From the NCBI RefSeq assembly GCF_010726245.1, contig NZ_AP022561.1, forward strand, positions 5,580,001 to 5,644,000: 64,000 bases of DNA, given 5' to 3'. Each line of letters opens with the position of its first letter. Position 1 is the stretch's first letter. The position numbers were made by a program, and so were the translations under genes. Origin of the DNA: Mycolicibacterium aichiense (GTDB lineage: Bacteria > Actinomycetota > Actinomycetes > Mycobacteriales > Mycobacteriaceae). The notes beneath the pieces were generated by a model. It did not search any database and was not told where the DNA came from. It saw only the letters and a program-made list of their open reading frames with translations. Below are positions 53,110 through 61,206 of the stretch, piece after piece.

Positions 53110-54735
53110 CTAGCTGGGATCCGGTGCATCCGAACCGGATTCAACGCTCCCATCGGCCGGGGAGCTGCCGCTGAAACGAATCCGCAATTCCGTCTTCAGC
53201 ACCTTGCCCGCGGGGTTGCGGGGCAACGCGTCGACGATCTCAAGTCCCTTGGGGTGTTTGTACCGGGCCAGACGTTCGGTCAGAAATTCGTCAAGTTCTT
53301 CCAGGCGCAGCGCGGCGGCGTTGATCGCGGCGACCGCCACCGGCACCTCACCCCATTTGGGGTGGGCCCGGCCGATGACCGCCACCTCGACGATCGCCGG
53401 GTGGGCGGCCAGCACGTTCTCGACCTCGGCGCAGTAGATGTTCTCGCCGCCGGAGATGATCATGTCCTTCTTGCGGTCGACCACCCAGATGTAGCCGTCG
53501 GCATCCGCGCGGACCAGGTCGCCGGAATGGAACCAGCCGCCCGCGAACGCCTCTGCGGTGGCCTGCGGGTTGTTCCAGTAGCCGGCCATGAGAGTCGGTG
53601 CGCGATAGACGATTTCACCAACCTCCCCCACCGGGACGTCGTTCATGTCTTCGTCGACGATGCGCGCGGCCACGGTCGGGATGACCTTGCCCACCGACCC
53701 GCGCTTCCGGATCGCGTCGTCGCCGAGAAGCATGCACGTCACCGGAGACATCTCGGTCTGGCCGAACGCGGCGAGGATCTTGCTGTCCGGGAACGTTTCC
53801 GACATCTCGCGCAACAGGGTGTCCGACGCCGGGGCCGCACCCCAGGACAGCGCCCGCAACCGGATATCGCGCGGCTTGGCTTTCTGCGCCGCGCAGACCG
53901 CCTGCCATTGGGCGGGCACCAGGAAGATGCCGGTGACCCGCTCGGCCTCGAGCACGTCGAGCAGCTGGCCCGGGTCGAAGCCGCCGAGCGGGTGGATGAC
54001 CGTCGGCGTGCCGAGCATCAGGCCGCCGAGGGTGTTGCCGATGCCGGCGATGTGGAACAGCGGAACCCCGATGAACCCGACGTCACTGTTGATGTCGGGG
54101 CCGGTGGTGTACATCCCGGTCATCGCCTGACCGGCCAGATTGGTGTGGGTGAGCACCGCACCCTTGGGCCGCCCGGTGGTGCCCGAGGTGTACATGATCA
54201 GCGCCGGGCTGTCATTGGGGATGTCCACCGGCGGGTGCTGCTCACCGTCTTCGACGATCAGGTCCTCGTAACCGAGCACCCCGTCCTCGGTCGCGCCACC
54301 GGCGACGATCACGGCGGACAGCCCCGGCGCGAGGTCGCGAACGGCCTTGGCGACATCGGCGAGCACCGATTCGGTGACCAGCACGGCCGCTTCGCAGTCC
54401 TGGACCAGGAACGCCAGTTCCGGCGGTGTCAGCCGGAAGTTGACCGGCACGGCAATCGCCCCGAGCTGGTTGGCGGCCAGCGTGGCCTCGACGAACTCCG
54501 GGCGGTTGAGCATCAGGATCATCACCCGATCGCCGAAGCCGACCCCGCGGCGGCTCAACGCGTCGGCGAGCTTGGTGACCCGGTGGTCGAACTCGGCCCA
54601 GGTGGTCGTGCGTCCCATGAATCGCAGTGCGGTGGCGTCGGGTTGCATGAGAGCATGGCGCGCCAGCTGGTTGGTCCAGTTCTGCCGGCGCGCCAGATAC
54701 GGCTGCTCGGTCGTCGTGGTCAGCTGGCTGGTCAC
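53110..54735 (-). CDS. fadD5: Fatty-acid-CoA ligase FadD5
   Basis: A 541-residue acyl-CoA synthetase. AMP-binding motifs: IMYTSGTTGRPKGAVLTHTN, AAFGQTEMSP and YWNNPQATAEAFAGGWFHSGDL; the C-terminal KDMIISGGENIYCAEVENVL is typical. It activates fatty acids imported by Mce1 to acyl-CoA. First gene of the mce1 operon as in M. tuberculosis (Rv0166). The GTG at TSQLTTTTEQ is chosen; upstream in-frame codons read through the regulatory gap and are unlikely to be translated. Confidence 0.94.
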   Translation of the reverse strand: MTSQLTTTTEQPYLARRQNWTNQLARHALMQPDATALRFMGRTTTWAEFDHRVTKLADALSRRGVGFGDRVMILMLNRPEFVEATLAANQLGAIAVPVNFRLTPPELAFLVQDCEAAVLVTESVLADVAKAVRDLAPGLSAVIVAGGATEDGVLGYEDLIVEDGEQHPPVDIPNDSPALIMYTSGTTGRPKGAVLTHTNLAGQAMTGMYTTGPDINSDVGFIGVPLFHIAGIGNTLGGLMLGTPTVIHPLGGFDPGQLLDVLEAERVTGIFLVPAQWQAVCAAQKAKPRDIRLRALSWGAAPASDTLLREMSETFPDSKILAAFGQTEMSPVTCMLLGDDAIRKRGSVGKVIPTVAARIVDEDMNDVPVGEVGEIVYRAPTLMAGYWNNPQATAEAFAGGWFHSGDLVRADADGYIWVVDRKKDMIISGGENIYCAEVENVLAAHPAIVEVAVIGRAHPKWGEVPVAVAAINAAALRLEELDEFLTERLARYKHPKGLEIVDALPRNPAGKVLKTELRIRFSGSSPADGSVESGSDAPDPS

Positions 54736-54833
54736 TGGTCTTCGTTGCCCTCTCAACAGTTCCGAATGGCGACAGTTCCCTATGTCGTAAAGGATGCGTG
54801 AACCCGGTGGCTGGAGAACGCAATAATCGTTAT

Positions 54834-54845
54834 ATTTGATCAAAT
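54834..54845. promoter_or_regulatory. Candidate Mce1R operator
   Basis: ATTTGATCAAAT, a perfect 12-bp palindrome inside an A+T-rich stretch of the 171-bp gap between the divergent fadD5 and mce1R genes. GntR/FadR-type repressors often use such TnGTnnnACnA-like or A+T-flanked palindromes. Position alone makes it the best operator candidate for the mce1 operon. Confidence 0.55.
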
Positions 54846-54906
54846 CTGTTGTTGCTTGGGTCACACTATTGCTTGACCGCTCGCCACACAAGTCCCCGGA
54901 GGTCAC

Positions 54907-55599
54907 GTGAACGCACCGGCTTCCACACGGGTCGGCAACCGCCGAGGAAGCCGTCGATCACAGCTGTCCGACGAGGTCGCAGCGCACCTTCGCGAAGGGA
55001 TCATGACCGGCGTCCTGCGGCCCGGGACCTTCATCCGGCTCGACGAGACGGCGGCCCGGCTCGAGGTCAGCATCACCCCGGTGCGGGAGGCACTGCTGAC
55101 GTTGCGCGGCGAGGGCATGGTCGCACTCGAGCCGCGGCGCGGCTACGTGGTGCAGCCGCTGAGCCGCCAGGACATCGCCGACATCTACTGGCTGCAGGCC
55201 ACCATCGCCAAGGAACTGGTGAGCAGTGCGGCCGACCGGCTCACCGACGAGCAGATCGACGAACTCGAACGCGCCAACGAGGCGTTGGAGGCAGCGGTGG
55301 CGCAGGGCGATCCGGCCACCGTGGGTGCTGCCGAGTTCGCCTTTCACCGGCTGCTCAACCGCGGGGCGGGCCGGATAAAACTGGCCTGGTTCCTGCTGCA
55401 CGCCGCCCGGTACATGCCGCCGCAGATCTACGTCACCGACCCGACGTGGGGTGCGGCCGCGGTGGACACCCACCGCCGCTTGATCGAGGCGCTGCGCAGG
55501 CGCGACCGGGAAACCCTCGCGGAGCTGTCCGCGGCGGAGTTCAACGACGGCGTGCACCGGCTGCTGGAACAGCTCGAGCGCAACGGGATGTGGCGCTAG
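54907..55599 (+). CDS. mce1R: GntR-family repressor Mce1R
   Basis: A 230-residue regulator. The winged helix reads QLSDEVAAHLREGIMTGVLR and RLDETAARLEVSITPVREAL; the C-terminal FCD ligand domain has about six helices with ADRLTDEQIDELERANEALE and FAFHRLLNRGAGR. In M. tuberculosis Mce1R (Rv0165c) represses the mce1 operon during infection. GGAGG precedes the GTG by four bases. Divergent from fadD5. Confidence 0.93.
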   Translation: MNAPASTRVGNRRGSRRSQLSDEVAAHLREGIMTGVLRPGTFIRLDETAARLEVSITPVREALLTLRGEGMVALEPRRGYVVQPLSRQDIADIYWLQATIAKELVSSAADRLTDEQIDELERANEALEAAVAQGDPATVGAAEFAFHRLLNRGAGRIKLAWFLLHAARYMPPQIYVTDPTWGAAAVDTHRRLIEALRRRDRETLAELSAAEFNDGVHRLLEQLERNGMWR

Positions 55600-55611
55600 C
55601 CGGTCGCGCGG

Positions 55612-56055
55612 CTACGAGCTCGCGGACAGCTGCTCGGCGCGGGTCTTGAGATTGTCGGCCAGGTGCTCGAGCACATCGTTGATCAGCTTCTTGACCATCA
55701 TGTCCGGCACCGGCAGGGACACCTCGACCTCCAGGTCGACGGTCAGCAGGCTCGAGGGCCCCATCGCGACCACCGAGAACAGCTGGTCCTGTTTGGTGAA
55801 CACCTCGCCCTGCTGCAGCACGGTCTGGATCTGCCCCTCGCCGGGGTAGTACACCGCCTGGATGAACGTGCCCGACTGGCCCTGGATCTCCATGTCGAGC
55901 CGCAGCTGGCTGGGCCGGCCGTCGTCGTAGCGGGCCAGCACGTAGACAGCCTTGGCCTCGGGATTCCATTCGGGATAGGTCTCGAAGTCGGCGACTATCC
56001 GAAGGATCGTGTCGGCATCGGCGTTGACTTCAACGGTCTTGCTGACGAGCGGCAT
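55612..56055 (-). CDS. SRPBCC/polyketide-cyclase-like lipid-binding protein (Rv0164-like)
   Basis: A 147-residue START/SRPBCC-fold protein: VEVNADADTILRIVADFETY, PEWNPEAKAVYVL, and a C-terminal long helix (VKKLINDVLEHLADNLKTRA). Its place beside mce1R equals M. tuberculosis Rv0164 (TB18.5). Such proteins hold hydrophobic ligands; its cargo may be lipid, but this is inference. Convergent with mce1R, 12 bp apart. Confidence 0.9.
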   Translation of the reverse strand: MPLVSKTVEVNADADTILRIVADFETYPEWNPEAKAVYVLARYDDGRPSQLRLDMEIQGQSGTFIQAVYYPGEGQIQTVLQQGEVFTKQDQLFSVVAMGPSSLLTVDLEVEVSLPVPDMMVKKLINDVLEHLADNLKTRAEQLSASS

Positions 56056-56073
56056 CGGCCGATCATATCGGCC

Positions 56074-56733
56074 TCAGGCGGGCGCCTTCTTGGCCGCGCC
56101 CGCCACGTCGGGCGTGCCCAGCGGGGATTCCACCCGGACCGTCTCGTCCCGAATCAGGCCGCGCAGCAAAGCAGTACTGAACTCCGCGGCGATCTCCTTG
56201 GCGGTCCGCCTGCCGTCCGGCCGCAGCCACCGGTAGGCGCCCAGCGTCATGCCGATGTAGCCCAGGGCCACCACATGGGTATCGCACTCGAAGAACTCGC
56301 CGCTGGCGATCCCGCGGTCGATCAGACCGTGCACGTGCTCGTAGACCTGGGTTTCCTTCTCCCGGACCTCGGCAACCTGCTCCTCGGTGAACCACTCGGT
56401 GATGTAGGGCGCCTCCTGGAAGTACACCGCCGCGCCCTCGGGGTTCTCGGCGATGTTCGTCAGGAGCCGCACGGTGTACTGGTAGAGCGCTTCGCGGGCG
56501 GTCCAGGACGGATCGTCGTGTACGGCTTCCAGAGTGTTCTCGGCCGCCCGGCGGTAGATGTCGAACAGGATCAGCGACTTGCTCGCGTAATAGTGGTAGA
56601 CCGTCGCCTTGTTCAGGCCGACGACATCGGCGACGTCATCCATCCTGGTTCCGTGATAGCCGCGCGCGGCGAAGAGCTTCGTGGCGACGGCCAGCAGCTC
56701 TTCGCGCCGGGTCATCCCGTTCTCGGATGCCAT
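56074..56733 (-). CDS. TetR/AcrR-family regulator
   Basis: A 219-residue regulator. The HTH is standard: ELLAVATKLFAARGYHGTRM, DDVADVVGLNKATVYHYYAS. The ligand domain resembles that of mycobacterial lipid or acyl-CoA regulators (YTVRLLTNIAENPEGAAVYF). It is read with the SRPBCC gene 18 bp downstream, so the two may be one unit. An imperfect repeat around AACTGGTTGGATAGTT lies about 70 bp upstream and may be its operator. Confidence 0.88.
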   Translation of the reverse strand: MASENGMTRREELLAVATKLFAARGYHGTRMDDVADVVGLNKATVYHYYASKSLILFDIYRRAAENTLEAVHDDPSWTAREALYQYTVRLLTNIAENPEGAAVYFQEAPYITEWFTEEQVAEVREKETQVYEHVHGLIDRGIASGEFFECDTHVVALGYIGMTLGAYRWLRPDGRRTAKEIAAEFSTALLRGLIRDETVRVESPLGTPDVAGAAKKAPA

Positions 56734-56901
56734 GATGTCCTCGCTTGTCCTGTGCCGGCGCCGGCCGGCACGGCGTCATTTTGTTCACCGACAACGTCGG
56801 CTCTCTATCAACTGGTTGGATAGTTTAATGACCGGTGTCGCGGTTGGGGCCCGCGGACTACACTCCGGCTTATTGCGGTGACGCTCAGGGAGGTGCGAGG
56901 G

Positions 56902-57012
56902 ATGGATCCGAATCCGGACTATGACGCGAGCGACGAGGTCGAGTACTTCTTCAGCTGGCTGCCCTGGGCGCTGCGCGGTGTCTACCCACCGCCCGCCTAT
57001 CCGCCGGTTTAA
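56902..57012 (+). CDS. Small 36-residue protein, Pro/aromatic-rich
   Basis: ATG preceded by AGGGAGG at eight bases, an excellent ribosome site. The product starts MDPNPDYDASDEVEYFFSWL and ends in RGVYPPPAYPPV; it is acidic first, then aromatic and Pro-rich, without a membrane helix. Codon use has the strong G/C third position expected for real genes. No family recognised. It lies 41 bp upstream of the LtrA gene on the same strand and could be its leader or an independent small protein. Confidence 0.65.
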   Translation: MDPNPDYDASDEVEYFFSWLPWALRGVYPPPAYPPV

Positions 57013-57052
57013 TCACCGCTGAACCGCACCTTTGCCGGCCGGCCTGCGGGCG

Positions 57053-58180
57053 ATGCTCGCCCGCGACCCCGATGAACCGCACCGCGCGGCCAGCTCACTC
57101 GAGCTGCTTTTCGACCTCGTTTTCGTGGTCGCCGTATCTCAGTCTTCCGGTGCGCTGCACCATCTTTGGGAGGAACAGCATTTCGCCGCAGGTATAGCGG
57201 CCTATGCGATGGTCTTCTTCGCCATCTTCAACGCCTGGATGAACTTCACCTGGTTCGCCAGCGCCTACGACACCGACGACTGGCTCTACCGGATGACCGT
57301 CTTCGTTCAGATGGCCGGCGCCCTGGTGATCGCCGCGGGCGCGCAGAGCGCGATGCTGTCCAACGACTTCGGGGCGATCGTCGCCGGGTACGTGATCATG
57401 CGGGTAGCCACCGCCGCGCAGTGGATCCGGGCGGCGATCAGCGATCCGGACTACCGCGGCACCAGCGTGCGGTACGCGATCGGCATCGTCGTCGTGCAGG
57501 TGCTGTGGGTGTCGTGGTGGTTCCTGGACGGCCCGGTCTGGTTGTTCCCGCTACTGGCGCTGGTCGATCTGTCGGTGGCACTGATCGCCGAGCGGTACCG
57601 GGCGACGGCCTACCACCACCATCACATCGCCGAACGATACGGGCTGTTCACCCTGATCGTTCTCGGCGAATCGATTCTGGCAGCGGCCAATTCGATCATC
57701 GGCGGGCTGTCGAACGACGACGCCCGTATCGGTTTGATCGGGGTTGCGGTCTGCTCATTGGCGATCGTGGCCTCGATGTGGTGGATCTATTTCGACCGAC
57801 CGCAGCATCACCAGACCGCGACCAGGCGCCGCTCGTTCTACTGGGGTTACCTGCACTACTTCATCTTCGCCTCGGCCGCGGCGTTCTCGGCCGGGGTGGA
57901 GGTCGTCGTCGCCGAACATCTCGGCGAGAGCCATTTGCCCCATGCGGTCGCCGGTCTGACCTTGACGATCCCGCTGGCGGTGTTCCTCCTTGCGACGTGG
58001 CTGGTCCTGGACACGGGGCGCCGCGACGTGATCCAGGCCGTCGGGGTGGTGCTGTTGGCCGCGGCGATGCTGGCCGCGGCGCTGCTGCCCGAGCCGACGG
58101 TCGCTGCGGCCCTGATCATGGTCGCGGCCGCGGCGCTGGTCAGCTGGCGGCACGCGGCCGATAAGCTTGCGCACTTGTGA
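57053..58180 (+). CDS. Low temperature requirement protein A (LtrA)-like membrane protein
   Basis: A 375-residue membrane protein with about ten helices. LtrA family text: SSLELLFDLVFVVAVSQSSG near the N-terminus, AERYGLFTLIVLGESILAAA in the second half. The role is unknown apart from the low-temperature phenotype that named the family. The ATG is preferred over a TTG seven codons upstream that lacks a ribosome site. The stop overlaps the thioesterase start (GTGA). Confidence 0.88.
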   Translation: MLARDPDEPHRAASSLELLFDLVFVVAVSQSSGALHHLWEEQHFAAGIAAYAMVFFAIFNAWMNFTWFASAYDTDDWLYRMTVFVQMAGALVIAAGAQSAMLSNDFGAIVAGYVIMRVATAAQWIRAAISDPDYRGTSVRYAIGIVVVQVLWVSWWFLDGPVWLFPLLALVDLSVALIAERYRATAYHHHHIAERYGLFTLIVLGESILAAANSIIGGLSNDDARIGLIGVAVCSLAIVASMWWIYFDRPQHHQTATRRRSFYWGYLHYFIFASAAAFSAGVEVVVAEHLGESHLPHAVAGLTLTIPLAVFLLATWLVLDTGRRDVIQAVGVVLLAAAMLAAALLPEPTVAAALIMVAAAALVSWRHAADKLAHL

Positions 58181-58647
58181 GCGACTGGACAACGACCGCG
58201 GCCCGTCCGCACGAGATGCGGCTGCGGCTGGACTCCTATCCCGTCATCGGCGCCGTCGAGGCGCGCTACGGCGACATGGATTCCAACGCCCACCTGAACA
58301 ATCTGGCGCTGGAGGCGATGCACGAGAACGCCCGGGCGACCATGAACCGCAGCCTGTTTCCCGATATCTACGACGTGACCGCCCGGCGGCTGCGCCTGGT
58401 CACCTCACAGAACGCCGTGCACTTCCTTGCCGAGGCGCACTGGCCGGGGACCATCCAGACCGGCGCCGGGGTCGGACGGGTCGGGCGCACCTCATTCGTC
58501 GCGTCGACCGGATTGTTCGTCGACGGTCGTTGCATCGGGGTCTGTGACACCGTGCTGGTGTTACTCGGCGACGACGGACCGGTCCCGATTCCCGACGACG
58601 CGCTCGCGGCGCTGGAGACCGTGCGGCTCGCTACGCCGCGGGCATAG
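58177..58647 (+). CDS. Hot-dog-fold acyl-CoA thioesterase family protein (Rv0163-like)
   Basis: A 156-residue hot-dog protein. The 4HBT active-site pattern is ARYGDMDSNAHLNNLALEAM (Asp then N-x-H-L-N-N). It likely hydrolyses acyl-CoA. GTG start overlapping the ltrA stop shows co-translation. M. tuberculosis Rv0163 lies in the same neighbourhood. A short G+C-rich gap follows before the convergent CsbD gene. Confidence 0.86.
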   Translation: MSDWTTTAARPHEMRLRLDSYPVIGAVEARYGDMDSNAHLNNLALEAMHENARATMNRSLFPDIYDVTARRLRLVTSQNAVHFLAEAHWPGTIQTGAGVGRVGRTSFVASTGLFVDGRCIGVCDTVLVLLGDDGPVPIPDDALAALETVRLATPRA

Positions 58648-58690
58648 GCCTCGATGGGCGGCGCGGGCGTACCCCGCGCCGCCCGTCCGG

Positions 58691-58927
58691 CTACTGCTCG
58701 GCCTGCTGGCGCGCCTCGTGGACCTTGGCTTGCGCCCGGGCCTTCTCGGCCTCGGCTTCCTTGGCCGCCGCTTCCCGCATCGACGCGGCCTTGTCTTGCT
58801 GGGCCTTACCTTCGCGCACCAGATCGTCGCGTCCGGTCACCGAGCCCACGACCTCTTTGGCCTTGCCCTTGAGGTCCTCGATGATGCCGCCGGCAGCATC
58901 CTTGGCGGTGTCCTTTGCATCTGACAT
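58691..58927 (-). CDS. CsbD-family stress protein
   Basis: A 78-residue hydrophilic protein. CsbD pattern: DAAGGIIEDLKGKAKEVVGS with TGRDDLVREGKAQQDK, then an Ala/Glu/Lys-rich helix likely coiled-coil. CsbD-like proteins are general-stress-induced. GGAGGAGGA precedes the ATG. A longer reading upstream is not supported. Location next to the sigma factor and Asp23 genes suggests shared control. Confidence 0.9.
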   Translation of the reverse strand: MSDAKDTAKDAAGGIIEDLKGKAKEVVGSVTGRDDLVREGKAQQDKAASMREAAAKEAEAEKARAQAKVHEARQQAEQ

Positions 58928-59067
58928 GACATCCTCCTCCTTTGCGCCGCAACGCAATTGCGGCCTGGGGACCGGCGCGTTGTTGCGCCGACAGGAGTTG
59001 GACGGTGGCGCCGCGCGCAACCGAACGCCGCGTCGCCGTGTCGTCGATCACATAGCGGCCACCGCCA

Positions 59068-59505
59068 TCACCGGTGAACGTCGACCACCGTGACGCTAAT
59101 GGGGACAGCGGTACCCGGTCCGATCACGTCGGAGAGAACACTTTCGGCCCGCTGTCGGACACGCTCGGTGACCGTCACCAAGTCGGCCCCGTACAGGCCG
59201 CTCAGCTGGATCTGAACACCTTGCAGCACTTCGTCATTGGAGGTGGCTTCGATCCGGTCGACAAAACAGTCCGGCTCACCGGCAAGCGCCCGGCTCAGGG
59301 CCGCGGTCAGCACGAGATCACTGACCCGGATGCGCCCGGAGGCGGCGTCGGGCTCGGGGTCCACGACCGTCAGGGGCCAGCCACCCCGAGGGGTGGCGCG
59401 CACCGCGGCCAACACCGCGGGCTCGATGGCCTGCCAGTCCGGTTCCGGGACTGCGCGCAAGAGCCGTCCGGCGTTGTCGTAAATCTCGAGATCTCCTATC
59501 GCCAT
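59068..59505 (-). CDS. Asp23-like small protein coupled to ECF sigma factor
   Basis: A 145-residue cytosolic protein. The C-terminal ~65 residues (GVQIQLSGLYGADLVTVTER, VLSDVIGPGTAVPISVTVVD) have the strand-helix-strand pattern of Asp23/Gls24 proteins. The N-terminal half (NAGRLLRAVPEPDWQAIEPA) is unlike them. The ATG lies ten bases inside the end of the sigma gene, so the pair is coupled. No anti-sigma motif (zinc HCC or membrane helix) is seen. It might act on the sigma factor or on the envelope proteins of the divergent operon. Confidence 0.8.
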   Translation of the reverse strand: MAIGDLEIYDNAGRLLRAVPEPDWQAIEPAVLAAVRATPRGGWPLTVVDPEPDAASGRIRVSDLVLTAALSRALAGEPDCFVDRIEATSNDEVLQGVQIQLSGLYGADLVTVTERVRQRAESVLSDVIGPGTAVPISVTVVDVHR

Positions 59506-60074
59506 TGCTGAAGCCTCTGCTGAAGGGTTACCCGCGCCCGGTGATGATGCCCCCGGGCGGCATCCGGGCTCAAATTCAGGATGTTGCCAACTTCCGGGAA
59601 CGTCAACATTTCGATCTCCCGCAGCATCCAGACCGCTCGTTGCCGTGGCGGCAGTTCGGCCAGCGCCTCTTCCATCGCGTCGAGGAAAGCTCTGTTCGAC
59701 GCGAAGTTGAACGGGCTGGACGCGGCGTCCTGACTGATCGGCTCGATGAGACGGTCGTCGATCGGGATGGCCCGCTTGACGCGGTGAGAATCGGTGACCT
59801 TGCGCGCGCAGATGGTGAACAGCCACGTCAGGATGGCGCTGTCGCCGCGGAAGTTCCCGATCTGCCGCCAGGCGGCGACAAAGGTCTCCTGGACGATGTC
59901 GTTGACCGCGTCGGCATCTCGGGTCATGCGTCGCGCATAGCGATACAGCGCGGGACCATGTCTGCGCACCAGTTCCTCGAACGCGTCGATGGACCCCGCC
60001 GCGGCGGCGGCCGCCAGCTCGCGGTCTCGGTCACCGGCAGGCGGCGGCATCCCGGTTGCGTCGTCGCTGAGCAA
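59496..60074 (-). CDS. ECF RNA polymerase sigma factor
   Basis: A 192-residue sigma-70 family protein. Region 2: ALYRYARRMTRDADAVNDIV and QETFVAAWRQIGNF; region 4: LPPRQRAVWMLREIEMLTFP, EVGNILNLSPDAARGHHHRA. A TTG start is chosen because GGAAGG stands six bases upstream; an ATG eight codons later is the alternative. It is divergent from the Asp23/AmaP operon and probably drives it in response to envelope stress. No cognate membrane anti-sigma gene is present next to it. Confidence 0.88.
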   Translation of the reverse strand: MLSDDATGMPPPAGDRDRELAAAAAAGSIDAFEELVRRHGPALYRYARRMTRDADAVNDIVQETFVAAWRQIGNFRGDSAILTWLFTICARKVTDSHRVKRAIPIDDRLIEPISQDAASSPFNFASNRAFLDAMEEALAELPPRQRAVWMLREIEMLTFPEVGNILNLSPDAARGHHHRARVTLQQRLQQWR

Positions 60075-60147
60075 TGGTCGCCTTCCGCACCTGCATCGAA
60101 CGTCGCGGCAGTGGCCGGACTGGAGTAATTCGGTGCCGACCGCGATT

Positions 60148-60177
60148 CGGATGTGTGGTGCACGCCACAGACATCCG
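60148..60177. promoter_or_regulatory. Inverted repeat in divergent promoter region of the Asp23/sigma module
   Basis: CGGATGT-GTGG...CCAC-AG-ACATCCG: outer 7-bp perfect arms and inner 4-bp arms around TGCACG, with a two-base bulge. It lies in the 171-bp gap between the sigma operon and the asp23 operon, closer to the sigma start. It could be an operator or a leader hairpin. Confidence 0.45.
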
Positions 60178-60245
60178 GCGTTCGGTTCGCGCCGCCCGCG
60201 CCGTCTCACTGGGTGTACGCAACGAGGACAGAGAGGATTCCCCCG

Positions 60246-60707
60246 ATGAGCACCACTGCAACGACCACCCCGGCCACCGTGGCGCCCGCTCCCGCAGCCA
60301 ACGGTCCACTCACGACCAGCCACGGGCGCACCACCATCGCCGACACCGTCGTCTCCAAGATCGCCGGGCTGGCCGCACGCGAGGTCAACGGCGTCCACGA
60401 TCTCGGCGGCAACGCCAGCCGCGCAGTGGGCGCACTGCGGGAGCGCATCCCCGGCGCGTCGACGAACTATGCGCAGGGCGTCTCGGTCGAGGTCGGTGAG
60501 AAGCAGGCTGCCGTCGACCTCGACATCGTCGCCGAGTACGGCGTGTCGATCGCCGACCTGGCCACCGGGATCCGCCGCAACGTCATCGCCGCCCTGGAAC
60601 GGATGACCGGCCTGGAGGTCGTCGAGGTCAACATCACCGTGCACGACATCTTCGTCGACGATGACGGTGCCGACGACGCTGCCGGCCAGCTGACTCGGGT
60701 CGAATAG
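60246..60707 (+). CDS. Asp23/Gls24-family envelope stress protein
   Basis: A 153-residue protein, the clearest Asp23 member here: RTTIADTVVSKIAGLAAREV, GVHDLGGNASRAVGALRERI, YGVSIADLATGIRRNVIAAL, GLEVVEVNITVHDIFVDDD. Asp23 in other bacteria is tethered to the membrane by AmaP and responds to alkaline or envelope stress. First gene of a five-gene plus-strand operon with overlaps. GAGAGGA lies upstream of the ATG. Confidence 0.92.
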   Translation: MSTTATTTPATVAPAPAANGPLTTSHGRTTIADTVVSKIAGLAAREVNGVHDLGGNASRAVGALRERIPGASTNYAQGVSVEVGEKQAAVDLDIVAEYGVSIADLATGIRRNVIAALERMTGLEVVEVNITVHDIFVDDDGADDAAGQLTRVE

Positions 60708-61030
60708 TGCACGACGATCCGACCACCGCGGACACGGTCGCGAGCGTCGCTCGCGCCGTGCCCGGCGTGGCGGACCTGCACCCCGGAATGTTCGGCGAGG
60801 TGGGGACCTACCTGCCCGGCCGGCGTGTGACGGGGGTCCGCATCCGCGACGACCGGGTGGAGGTCCACATCACGATCACCCCGAGTGCGCACGTCCGCCA
60901 GACCGCCGCGGCGGTCCGCTCGGCGGTCAGGGCCGCGATGCCCAACACGCGGGTGGACGTGACCGTCGAAGAGATCGCCGGAGCTTCACCGAACAGCGGA
61001 ACCGACCCGACATCCCAGGAGGATTCATGA
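60707..61030 (+). CDS. Second small Asp23-like protein
   Basis: A 107-residue cytosolic protein from GTG, overlapping the previous stop by one base. The pattern VARAVPGVADLHPGMFGEVG, RVTGVRIRDDRVEVHITITP, VRSAVRAAMPNTRVDVTVEE is that of a compact Asp23 fold. An acidic tail ends it. The duplicate of the upstream gene's fold suggests hetero-oligomer formation. Confidence 0.8.
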   Translation: MHDDPTTADTVASVARAVPGVADLHPGMFGEVGTYLPGRRVTGVRIRDDRVEVHITITPSAHVRQTAAAVRSAVRAAMPNTRVDVTVEEIAGASPNSGTDPTSQEDS

Positions 61031-61206
61031 CCACCGCTACCGCCGGCATGCTCGCCGGAATTCTTCTCGGCGTCGCCGCCGCAGCCGGCGGCTTCACCGG
61101 CTTTCTGCTGGCGCTGCTACTCGGCCTGATCGGCTACGTCATCGGCGGCCATCGGGACGGTGAGTTCGACGCCACCGCCTGGCTCAGGAGCCGGGGCCGT
61201 GGCTGA
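61027..61206 (+). CDS. 59-residue membrane protein (DUF2273-like)
   Basis: Starts ATGA over the previous stop. Two hydrophobic segments (MLAGILLGVAAAAGGFTGFL, LALLLGLIGYVIGGHRDG) form a hairpin; the tail FDATAWLRSRGRG is cytosolic. Small proteins of this kind, related to DUF2273, accompany Asp23 and AmaP in Gram-positive bacteria. The gene is easily missed because of its length. Its 3' end overlaps the next start by eight bases. Confidence 0.8.
   Translation: MTTATAGMLAGILLGVAAAAGGFTGFLLALLLGLIGYVIGGHRDGEFDATAWLRSRGRG

Noticed and set aside
53254..54801. A 515-codon plus-strand reading opposite fadD5
   Set aside because: Shadow of fadD5, with no recognisable domain. The fadD5 strand has all AMP-binding motifs.
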